A stretch of DNA of 8,149 nucleotides from Brevundimonas sp. (lineage in GTDB: Bacteria > Pseudomonadota > Alphaproteobacteria > Caulobacterales > Caulobacteraceae): NCBI GenBank assembly GCA_020253595.1, contig JADCBH010000285.1:1-8149 (forward strand), written 5' to 3'. Numbering within the stretch: position 1 is the stretch's first letter; the number at the start of each line of letters is the position of its first letter. Under the pieces are notes generated by a model, which worked only from the letters and a program-made list of their open reading frames with translations, was not told the origin of the DNA and did not search any database. This document shows positions 1 through 4,789 of this stretch, piece by piece. The position numbers and the translations under genes were made by a program.

Positions 1-287
1 CCCCTGAACAGACGGGCGAGAGGCGCACCGAAGGTCAGGGCACCGACTGCGTTCATCAGCACATGGGCCCACCCGCCATGCACCAGCATGGAAGTCACCA
101 GGCCAGTGTAGCGGCCCTCGGCCAGATCGGCCGGCCGGAAGGCCAGCCCCAGCCAATAGGTGTGGGAGCGTTCCTGCAACCAGTAGAGCGCCGGCATCGA
201 CACAGCCAGAAGCAGCGCCGCGATCGGGGCGTTGAAGATGCGTTCCCTCGGGGGCGGGCCGTCGAATCGGCCGTCGGACGGCTCCAT
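1..287 (-). CDS. Rhomboid family intramembrane serine protease, N-terminal part (runs off the left edge)
   Basis: Reading the minus strand from an ATG at 287 gives 95 open codons with no stop before the window edge. A short polar, Pro-rich leader is followed by a hydrophobic helix (about residues 21-35, APIAALLLAVSMPAL). The rhomboid hallmark HGGWAHVLMN then appears at about residues 74-83, matching the family pattern HGxxxHLxxN, followed by a Gly/Phe-containing membrane segment. Rhomboids cleave transmembrane helices inside the bilayer with a Ser-His dyad. The GxSG serine and the later histidine would lie outside the window, so activity cannot be judged. A GAGGGG stretch lies only a few bases before the ATG, which is closer than ideal, so the start is probable rather than certain. 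The gene is divergent from hfaA and shares a 120-base spacer with it. The substrate is unknown. Family assignment is good; any link to holdfast biology is only positional. Confidence 0.85.
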   Translation of the reverse strand, partial: MEPSDGRFDGPPPRERIFNAPIAALLLAVSMPALYWLQERSHTYWLGLAFRPADLAEGRYTGLVTSMLVHGGWAHVLMNAVGALTFGAPLARLFR

Positions 288-329
288 GCCCCTCAAATGC
301 GGAAGGGACCCCGCCACATCAAGTCATCC

Positions 330-344
330 TTAACACCCGTCTAC
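330..344 (+). promoter_or_regulatory. Possible degenerate CtrA-binding site upstream of hfaA
   Basis: TTAA at 330-333 is followed after seven bases by CTAC at 341-344. The CtrA consensus is TTAA-N7-TTAA, so the first half is perfect and the second matches poorly. TTAA is rare in such GC-rich DNA, and the site lies 75 bases before the hfaA ATG, a sensible promoter position. In Caulobacter crescentus the hfa operon is known to be cell-cycle controlled with CtrA involvement, which makes the site plausible, but the sequence alone shows only a half-site. Confidence 0.35.
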
Positions 345-376
345 CATTTTGGGACGCGGACCGCGCGCTTGCGGCC

Positions 377-381
377 GAATC
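377..381. promoter_or_regulatory. GANTC (CcrM-type) methylation site in the hfaA leader
   Basis: GAATC lies 27 bases before the hfaA ATG. In Caulobacterales, CcrM methylates GANTC late in the cell cycle, and GcrA acts at promoters carrying such sites. The site is real as sequence; that it regulates hfaA is an inference from position and from the known cell-cycle timing of hfa expression in Caulobacter. Confidence 0.35.
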
Positions 382-407
382 ACGAGTGCCGCGTGGGATT
401 TGTCGAC

Positions 408-836
408 ATGAGCCCGAACCGGACCGCATCGGCCGCCCTGGCCCTCTCGATCATCGCCCTGCCCGCCAGTGCACAGGTGTCGAGCTCGAATGGCATGGCC
501 CAGTTCCAGAACGGCTATGGCGGAGCCCGCCAGTCCGTGACCACGGCCCAGACCGGCTCCACCCGGGATCAGTACGGCAACCGCCTGATCGTGGACGGCA
601 TCATCCAGTCCGGTGCCTCGGCCTATTCACGCCAGTCCGGCGGGGTCTCAAACAGCTATTCCGGCGGCGTCGGCAACGGCTACAGCTCGGTCGCAGGTGC
701 GACCGCCATCGGTAACAATTTGAATGTCGTGGTTCAGGGCAGCCACAACACCGTCATCGTCAACTCGCGTCAGACCAACTCGGGCACTGTCACGGCTCGC
801 AACGACCTGACCGGCACGCTCACAGGCTTCGAATGA
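408..836 (+). CDS. hfaA: Holdfast anchoring protein HfaA (curlin-like secreted subunit)
   Basis: HfaA is a 142-residue exported protein that helps attach the polysaccharide holdfast to the stalk tip; in Caulobacter it is surface-exposed and depends on HfaB. The sequence shows a Sec signal peptide (residues 1-22, cleavage after PASA-Q), then a Gly/Ser/Asn/Gln-rich mature part. Residues 99-130 carry a curlin-like pattern in which Asn, Gln and Gly alternate with Val/Ile: GNNLNVVVQGSHN, then NSRQTNSGTVTA. The same unit recurs in HfaD. The frame stays open upstream to position 63, but the ATG at 408 gives a correct signal peptide, while the upstream part is antisense to the rhomboid gene; a GTG at 393 is an alternative. 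It is first in the hfaABD operon, and its TGA overlaps the hfaB ATG (ATGA at 833-836), implying translational coupling. Identity rests on the operon context plus the composition. Confidence 0.88.
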   Translation: MSPNRTASAALALSIIALPASAQVSSSNGMAQFQNGYGGARQSVTTAQTGSTRDQYGNRLIVDGIIQSGASAYSRQSGGVSNSYSGGVGNGYSSVAGATAIGNNLNVVVQGSHNTVIVNSRQTNSGTVTARNDLTGTLTGFE

Positions 837-1840
837 CGCTCGGTCTCCCTTCCCGGCTGCGCGTCCCGGCGCTTCTGACGGCTTCCGCGGTCGCCCTGAG
901 CGCCTGCGTCAGCCCCTCGGCAGGCCCAGGTGGCCTCTACGCTCGGCCGATCGGCAATGCGCCGGTGACCGCCAACCCGACACCCTATTCTCCTGCACTG
1001 TACTGCATGGCCGACTATGCGCGGCGCTATGGCCTGCCCTCGCCGCGGATGGCGGTCGGCCGGATCGCAGACTACACCGGCACGGTATCGGCGGACGGTG
1101 GGCGTCAGATCACCGGTGGCGCGTCCTTGATGGCGATTTCGGCGCTGGCCAAGGCGGGGGCCCAGATCGTCGAGCGCTACGACACATCCATCTCGGAGAT
1201 GGAACTCCGCTACGCCAACAATCGCCTGATCGGCGACGAAGGTGGCACTCCGGAAGAGCCGAACTACCGCCGCATCCTTGCCGGTCAGGTGCCGGGCTCG
1301 GACTTCTACATCGTCGGCGGCATCACCGAGGTGAACTACAACATCCGCTCTGCCGGCTTCGACGCGGGTGTCGGCGAAACCGACACCGACGTGCCTGGAT
1401 CGGGGATCGTCCAGGGCAAGATCTACGTCATGAACGTCGCCATGGACCTGCGTCTGGTCCAGACCACGACGCAGGAAGTCGTCGACGTCATTTCCTATCA
1501 GAAGCAGATCATCGGCCGCGAAATCTCGGCCGGCGTCTTCGACTTCCTGAACGGCAACGTCTTCGACGTTTCGGCCGGCACCGGCGGGATGGAGCCGGTT
1601 CAGTTGGCGGTTCGCGCCATGATCGAGCGCGCGACGGTGGAGCTTATGGCCAACCTCTATGGCGCGCCGGGCCCGGAGGTCTGCCTCTCGGCCGAGAACG
1701 ATCCGCTGAACACCGTCGGCCCCACGGGCGGCTACTACCCGGCATACGACAACACGGGAACGAACAATGGCCAGACTCGCGCCGATCCGTCTCGCTGGCA
1801 CGATCGCCGCGACGGCGATGTGCGTCGCAGCCGCTACTGA
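833..1840 (+). CDS. hfaB: Holdfast anchoring protein HfaB (CsgG-family outer-membrane lipoprotein)
   Basis: HfaB is the CsgG-like outer-membrane secretion component through which HfaA and HfaD are thought to reach the surface. The 335-residue product begins with a lipoprotein signal ending in the lipobox LSAC, so Cys25 would be lipidated. The CsgG-like region runs from about residue 55 (ALYCMADYARRYG) to about 290. It includes MAVGRIADYTGTV (73-85), the ERYD segment (114-117), DFYIVGGITEVNYNI (157-171) and a strand-rich part typical of the CsgG barrel (about 165-250), ending in an AVRAMIERATVELM helix. CsgG of E. coli is about 277 residues; this protein has an extra tail after about 290 rich in Gly/Asn/Tyr and then Arg/Asp. 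The last 24 codons overlap the start of hfaD in another frame. The ATG overlaps the hfaA stop. Family and role are well supported by sequence and by operon order. Confidence 0.93.
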   Translation: MTLGLPSRLRVPALLTASAVALSACVSPSAGPGGLYARPIGNAPVTANPTPYSPALYCMADYARRYGLPSPRMAVGRIADYTGTVSADGGRQITGGASLMAISALAKAGAQIVERYDTSISEMELRYANNRLIGDEGGTPEEPNYRRILAGQVPGSDFYIVGGITEVNYNIRSAGFDAGVGETDTDVPGSGIVQGKIYVMNVAMDLRLVQTTTQEVVDVISYQKQIIGREISAGVFDFLNGNVFDVSAGTGGMEPVQLAVRAMIERATVELMANLYGAPGPEVCLSAENDPLNTVGPTGGYYPAYDNTGTNNGQTRADPSRWHDRRDGDVRRSRY

Positions 1841-3014
1841 GGTTTCCGCTCAGTCGCAGGACAGCCGCGTCCTCAACAACCAGCTCCAGCTCGGCGACGT
1901 CATCAGTGGTGTCACGCTGAACGTCGAGGATGCCTCGGACGAGGTCGCCGTCGACAACGCCACCCAGGGCAACAGCTTGTCCGGCTCGGTCCAGAACGGG
2001 TCACTGGACCTGTCCTCGTCGCAGACGATGAACGGCACTGCGCGCGCCACGACCACCGTGTCCGCAACCGGTGACAGCGAGGGACCCCTGAACCTGCAGA
2101 CCCAGGCGCGGGGCAACTCTCTGGCCGCCGGAGCCTATAGCGCTGACCTGACGATCGAGGCGAACCAGATCGTCGGCCCGACCGAAATCACCGCTGCGGC
2201 CGCCCAGACCAACCAGACCGCGCGACTGCTGGGCGGGACCTCCATCTCGACCACCGCCATCGCCAACACGACCGCCATCGGCGGGACCGGTGCCCGCATT
2301 GAAGGCCTCGTCAGCCAGCGCTCGGACGCCAGCGTCCGCTCCGAGAGCTTCGTCGTCAGCCAGTACATCCCCGCGACCGGTGAAGTGATCGCCCAGTCGA
2401 TCGGCAATGCCATCGCCGCCAACTCGACGGCCGCTTCCAGCCAGGCCCTGACCCTGCGCCAGCGCCAAGCCGGCGACGCCGTGACCGCCAACGTCAGCGC
2501 CAACTCCGGCAATGCCTGGGATCTGGCCGGCCGGGCCCGCGCCACGGCCAACCAGACGGTTCTCTACAATCAGGGCGGCTCGGTCGTGACGACGACCGAC
2601 CAGTCCAACCTGTCCCGCGTGCGCGCCTCGGCCGTCGTCACCGCCTACGACTATGGCGCGGCCACGGCCAATGCGGCGGGCACCGGAAATGAAGTCTCGA
2701 TCGGCAACAACGACCGCTATCTGGAAATCGACAACAGCCAGGTGAACTCGGGCGGCGTCGAGGTCACGTCCGAGTTCTCGGGTGCCTACGGGTACGATGT
2801 CCGCGTCGGGGCTGAAGCTACCGGCAACGCCGTCACCGGCTACGCCTGCTCGGAATGCGACGGTCAGATGGTCATCTCGAACGACCAGACCAACTCCGGC
2901 GCGGTATCAGCGCGCGCGACGACCAGCATCCGCGGCTCGGGTCGCAGCGTCGTCACCAGCGCGACGGCAACTGGCAATACAGCGACCTTCTTCGTCTCGC
3001 GCCCCGGTAGCTAG
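1767..3014 (+). CDS. hfaD: Holdfast anchoring protein HfaD (repeat-rich secreted surface protein)
   Basis: HfaD is the large surface component of the holdfast anchor, exported with help from HfaB in Caulobacter. The 415-residue product has a Sec signal peptide (cleavage after VSA at residue 28). The rest is almost entirely Ala/Thr/Ser/Asn/Gln/Gly repeats with alternating Val/Ile, as expected of a beta-solenoid or amyloid-like protein. A GN-x-hydrophobic marker recurs near residues 68, 116, 213, 307, 353 and 403, roughly every 46-50 residues where clearest, and Q-x-NSG turns occur at 325-329 and 374-378. The mature part has one Cys pair (CSEC, 361-364). GGGAA at 1756-1760 is a suitable ribosome binding site. 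The start lies inside hfaB (74-base overlap), but the signal peptide fixes it. The stop TAG is part of CTAG (3011-3014), shared with the opposing PAS gene. Context makes the identity nearly certain. Confidence 0.9.
   Translation: MARLAPIRLAGTIAATAMCVAAATEVSAQSQDSRVLNNQLQLGDVISGVTLNVEDASDEVAVDNATQGNSLSGSVQNGSLDLSSSQTMNGTARATTTVSATGDSEGPLNLQTQARGNSLAAGAYSADLTIEANQIVGPTEITAAAAQTNQTARLLGGTSISTTAIANTTAIGGTGARIEGLVSQRSDASVRSESFVVSQYIPATGEVIAQSIGNAIAANSTAASSQALTLRQRQAGDAVTANVSANSGNAWDLAGRARATANQTVLYNQGGSVVTTTDQSNLSRVRASAVVTAYDYGAATANAAGTGNEVSIGNNDRYLEIDNSQVNSGGVEVTSEFSGAYGYDVRVGAEATGNAVTGYACSECDGQMVISNDQTNSGAVSARATTSIRGSGRSVVTSATATGNTATFFVSRPGS
1968..3011 (+). repeat. Degenerate in-protein repeats of HfaD
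   Basis: These are coding repeats of roughly 46-50 residues. Each begins with a GN dipeptide plus a hydrophobic residue (QGNSL, RGNSL, IGNAI, TGNEV, TGNAV, TGNTA) and, in the best copies, continues about 16-20 residues later into N-x-Q-x-NSG-x-V-x-A. The two clearest copies are 2679-2765 and 2814-2912. A last copy is cut short at the C-terminus (TGNTATFFV). Middle copies (residues about 150-300) are poorly preserved, so the copy number is an estimate. The DNA is too diverged to count as nucleotide repeats. Confidence 0.6.
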
Positions 3015-3538
3015 GCGATCCGGCGACCATCCACGGCCGCGAGGGTCAAGGCCGGTCTGCTCGATATCCCGACGCCAACCGAAAGCCGAGCCGTCAGCGG
3101 ACCCACCGCCTCGCGCCGCCGCTCCTGTTCGAAGGCGGGCTGATACAGCCCCAGAAGGCGATCAGCGAGACCATCGTGGGTCCTCAACGGGGCGATCACG
3201 ATCTCCAGGGCCCCGTTCAGACGGGCGGCTTCGGCCACCACCACCACCGGCCGGGCCTCACGCACCGTCTGGACAATCGCCGCCTGCACCATGGGCCGGC
3301 TTTCGAAGGTCCACAGATCCAGCCAGGGGACGCCCGTCATCTGCCGGCCATGCAGTGTCTCGACCCAGCCCCCGGCCAGACGGAGGATGGCCCCGTCAGA
3401 CGTCCGGTCGGCGCTGAACAGGCGGGGAACCAGCCGCCCGAAGCGCATGGGCTCGAAGTCGGCGCGCAGGGGGACGCCGCCGACCCTCGGCAGGGCCGCC
3501 CAACGGTCGATCAGGGTCTGCGTGCCGGAATGGAACAA
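3011..3538 (-). CDS. PAS_5 (MopJ-like) single-PAS-domain protein
   Basis: This small soluble protein consists almost wholly of the alphaproteobacterial PAS_5 (DUF1457) fold. From the chosen TTG start it reads MFHSGTQTLIDRW, the usual beginning of this family (FHxxTxxLIxYW). It continues with PLRADFEPMRFGRLVPRLF (residues 23-41), the RLAGGWVETLHGR segment (53-65), the DLWTFESRP helix region (74-82) and the GALEIVIAPL strand (109-118), and ends after 175 residues. The TTG at 3538-3536 is preceded by a perfect GGAGG (3551-3547) at 8-base spacing. Upstream starts (GTG 3553, ATG 3682, GTG 3751) have poor ribosome sites, and the two longest would reach or enter the divergent gene. Caulobacter MopJ is a PAS_5 protein affecting CtrA and the cell cycle; other members are uncharacterised. 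Which paralogue this is cannot be told, so no symbol is given. It converges on hfaD, sharing CTAG. Confidence 0.8.
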   Translation of the reverse strand: MFHSGTQTLIDRWAALPRVGGVPLRADFEPMRFGRLVPRLFSADRTSDGAILRLAGGWVETLHGRQMTGVPWLDLWTFESRPMVQAAIVQTVREARPVVVVAEAARLNGALEIVIAPLRTHDGLADRLLGLYQPAFEQERRREAVGPLTARLSVGVGISSRPALTLAAVDGRRIA

Positions 3539-3546
3539 TGCGAGAG

Positions 3547-3551
3547 CCTCC
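3547..3551 (-). promoter_or_regulatory. Ribosome binding site deciding the TTG start of the PAS_5 gene
   Basis: GGAGG on the minus strand, 8 bases before TTG 3538. It is one of the best Shine-Dalgarno matches in the window and is the main reason for preferring this non-ATG start over the longer alternatives. Confidence 0.65.
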
Positions 3552-3591
3552 ACCCCCGTCGGCGCAAGGCTCAGGCCCGGCAGAAGTCTCT

Positions 3592-3609
3592 CGGAAACGG
3601 AAACGAAAG
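3592..3609. repeat. Tandem CGGAAA hexamers in the divergent spacer
   Basis: CGGAAA at 3592-3597 is repeated exactly at 3598-3603, and a degenerate third unit, CGAAAG, follows at 3604-3609. It lies midway between two divergent genes, where an operator could sit. No known regulator is recognised. Confidence 0.4.
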
Positions 3610-3667
3610 ACCTTTGCGGCCAGATGTCAGGCTGGATCGGCCCGTGCTTGGCCGCGAGACGCTTTTC

Positions 3668-3672
3668 AGGAG
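3668..3672 (+). promoter_or_regulatory. Ribosome binding site of the poly-Pro secreted protein gene
   Basis: AGGAG lies 8 bases before the ATG at 3681. It supports that start, which also yields a clean signal peptide. Confidence 0.7.
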
Positions 3673-3680
3673 CCTGACCC

Positions 3681-4580
3681 ATGCGGGTGCGGATCAAGAC
3701 CTGGCTGCCGGCCGCCGTGGGGGCCCTTGCCTTCTTCGGCCTGGCCAACACTGGCGCGGCCCAGTGCGTTTCAGGCTGCCAGCCTCCGCCGCCGCCGCAC
3801 TGCTGCGAGCCCCCTCCCCCGCCGCCGCCGCCGCCGCCGCCGCCGCCTCCGACGGACTGCTGCGATCATCCGGGGCCGCCCGACTACCCGCCGCCAGGCG
3901 GCGGCATCAACGTGAACATCAACGTCAACGCCAACGCCAACTCGAACGCCTCAGCGGCGTCGCGCGCGGGGATCAACGCCCGCGTGGGTGGCTACGGCAA
4001 CCTGCGCGGCGGCGGTGGGGGTTCCGCCTACGTCAGCGTCGAACAACCCTATCCCACCGTGATCCAGGGCCTGACCGTCGAGGCCGGTGCCGTCGCCCGC
4101 GTCGTGCGCGTGCCGTACGAAGCCCGTCGTCGCTGGGAAAAGCGCGTCGTCATCCAGGCCTTCTGCATCGACGACCGCGGCAGCCCCCATCCCGCGTCCC
4201 AGGTCATCCCCGACCGGGACATCCACGACGGCTATGAGGGCGAACTCTATCGCTGCATCGTCGGCACGCGCCTTCAGATCACCTGGGCGGAGTGGTTCGG
4301 TCAGGTCGCATTCGACCACGGTGAAAGCTTCTACTGCCAGAAGGGCGAGGCTCTCTGGCGCGACCGTACGGGATCACTGACCTGCCGGCCCCAGACGCCC
4401 CAGCGCGAATGCAACGAGCGCTCCCTGCTGCGCCGCTACGGTGCCGGTGTGAAGGTCGTCACCTGGATCCGCGAGGAAATCTACACCGAGTACCGCGAGG
4501 AAACCGTCATGGAGCAGGGCGCGGCCATCGTCGGCGCCACCCTGATGCTCGACGGCGGCGTCGGCGGCCGGGTCTTCTAG
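3681..4580 (+). CDS. Secreted Cys-rich, poly-proline, Asn-repeat protein of unknown function
   Basis: I do not recognise this 299-residue protein. A Sec signal peptide (about residues 1-27, ending NTGAA before Q28-C29) shows export; the -1 Gln makes a lipobox unlikely. The mature N-terminus has cysteines at 29 and 33, the pairs C41-C42 and C60-C61, and a run of 14 prolines (44-57) between the pairs. An alternating Asn stretch (NVNINVNANANSNAS, 77-91) and a Gly-rich segment (103-115) follow. Residues about 118-285 look like a folded domain of basic and aromatic strands with C162, C192, C219, C235 and C244 as probable disulfide partners. The C-terminus is Gly/hydrophobic. The poly-Pro run should need EF-P for translation. 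It follows a good AGGAG. The domain order suggests an envelope protein with an extended linker spanning the wall or periplasm. Being next to hfaABD it may assist surface anchoring, but it has its own promoter region and no shared domain is visible. Confidence 0.72.
   Translation: MRVRIKTWLPAAVGALAFFGLANTGAAQCVSGCQPPPPPHCCEPPPPPPPPPPPPPPTDCCDHPGPPDYPPPGGGINVNINVNANANSNASAASRAGINARVGGYGNLRGGGGGSAYVSVEQPYPTVIQGLTVEAGAVARVVRVPYEARRRWEKRVVIQAFCIDDRGSPHPASQVIPDRDIHDGYEGELYRCIVGTRLQITWAEWFGQVAFDHGESFYCQKGEALWRDRTGSLTCRPQTPQRECNERSLLRRYGAGVKVVTWIREEIYTEYREETVMEQGAAIVGATLMLDGGVGGRVF
3819..3845 (+). repeat. (CCG)9 trinucleotide run encoding proline
   Basis: Nine perfect in-frame CCG codons (residues 47-55) lie inside the 14-proline run. 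All nine use the same codon, so the tract is a true DNA microsatellite that could gain or lose units without shifting frame, changing linker length. Confidence 0.85.
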
Positions 4581-4611
4581 GCTGAACGACGGACAACGCG
4601 CCGTTCAGCCT
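4579..4611. other. Hairpin at the end of the secreted-protein gene
   Basis: AGGCTGAACG (4579-4588) pairs perfectly with CGTTCAGCCT (4602-4611), a 10-base-pair stem with a 13-base loop. It starts within the TAG stop codon of the secreted protein gene. It is not followed by a T-run on either strand, so it is more likely a 3'-end-protecting structure or a transcription-pausing element than an intrinsic terminator. Confidence 0.5.
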
Positions 4612-4789
4612 GCCAAAAGCAGCGACCCTTCACAGTGAGATCGTCGGTCATCGCCGGCGATCCTGAGTAGACTTGGCCCCGGAGCGTAAGCCCCGGGGCC
4701 ATTTTTCATCGGGTCGCCAACTGGGGCACTGGTCGTCTTCCGGTTCCTTGAACGAACTGAGCCACACGGCAGCCAGGGTCGCGGAGGGT
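4581..4789. other. Convergent spacer between the secreted-protein gene and scpB
   Basis: This is 209 bases with no convincing gene. It holds the hairpin at 4579-4611, a perfect 12-base palindrome ATCGCCGGCGAT at 4650-4661, and the terminator at 4674-4706. Beyond about 4710 I see nothing but ordinary sequence. Short open frames crossing it lack ribosome sites and recognisable products. No U-tailed terminator is visible for the minus-strand operon ending at 4790. Confidence 0.5.
4674..4706 (+). terminator. Rho-independent terminator, plus strand
   Basis: TGGCCCCGG (4674-4682) pairs with CCGGGGCCA (4693-4701) around a 10-base loop and is followed immediately by TTTTT (4702-4706). This is a classical GC stem plus U-tract in the plus direction. 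It lies 94 bases after the stop of the secreted-protein gene and should end that transcript. The minus strand lacks a T-run after the stem, so it would serve the opposing operon poorly. Confidence 0.82.

Larger units (their letters stand above)
288..407. promoter_or_regulatory. Divergent spacer between the rhomboid gene and the hfa operon
   Basis: These 120 bases must hold the start signals for both the leftward rhomboid gene and the rightward hfa operon. The middle part (about 317-351) is relatively AT-rich for this genome and is the likely promoter core. It contains a TTAA half-site at 330-333 and a GAATC (GANTC) site at 377-381. I could not fix a -35/-10 pair with confidence on either strand. 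A GGGA at 395-398 is the only Shine-Dalgarno-like sequence before the hfaA ATG, and it is weak. Confidence 0.5.
3539..3680. promoter_or_regulatory. Divergent spacer between the PAS_5 gene and the poly-Pro secreted protein gene
   Basis: If the PAS_5 gene starts at the TTG at 3538, these 142 bases hold both promoters. The interval has an A-rich island (about 3591-3612) unlike the surrounding coding DNA, including tandem CGGAAA repeats. Ribosome sites lie at either end: GGAGG on minus (3551-3547) and AGGAG on plus (3668-3672). No TTAA or GANTC site is present, so I see no CtrA or CcrM signal here. No confident -35/-10 pair could be placed. Confidence 0.5.

Noticed and set aside
63..407. Open extension of the hfaA frame far upstream
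   Set aside because: It is antisense to the rhomboid gene and crosses the promoter region; the signal peptide begins at ATG 408.
770..1801. Long minus-strand open frame opposite hfaB
   Set aside because: It is Arg/Asp/Val-rich with no recognisable motif, and it mirrors a confident gene in GC-rich DNA.
2001..2551. Minus-strand open frames opposite hfaD
   Set aside because: Low-complexity Gly/Ala/Arg translations are expected from the antisense of the HfaD repeats.
3539..3751. N-terminal extensions of the PAS_5 gene (GTG 3553, ATG 3682, GTG 3751)
   Set aside because: They have poor ribosome sites, no family similarity in the added residues, and the longer ones reach or enter the divergent gene; the CATG shared by two opposite ATGs at 3680-3683 is taken as chance.
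3176..4237. Long plus-strand open frame across the PAS_5 gene and into the secreted-protein gene
   Set aside because: Its product is Arg/Pro/Gln-rich without domains, and it conflicts with two genes having ribosome sites and motifs.
4612..4706. A possible small RNA ending at the terminator
   Set aside because: The terminator and palindrome allow it, but no promoter or known RNA family is visible; the terminator is explained by the upstream gene.
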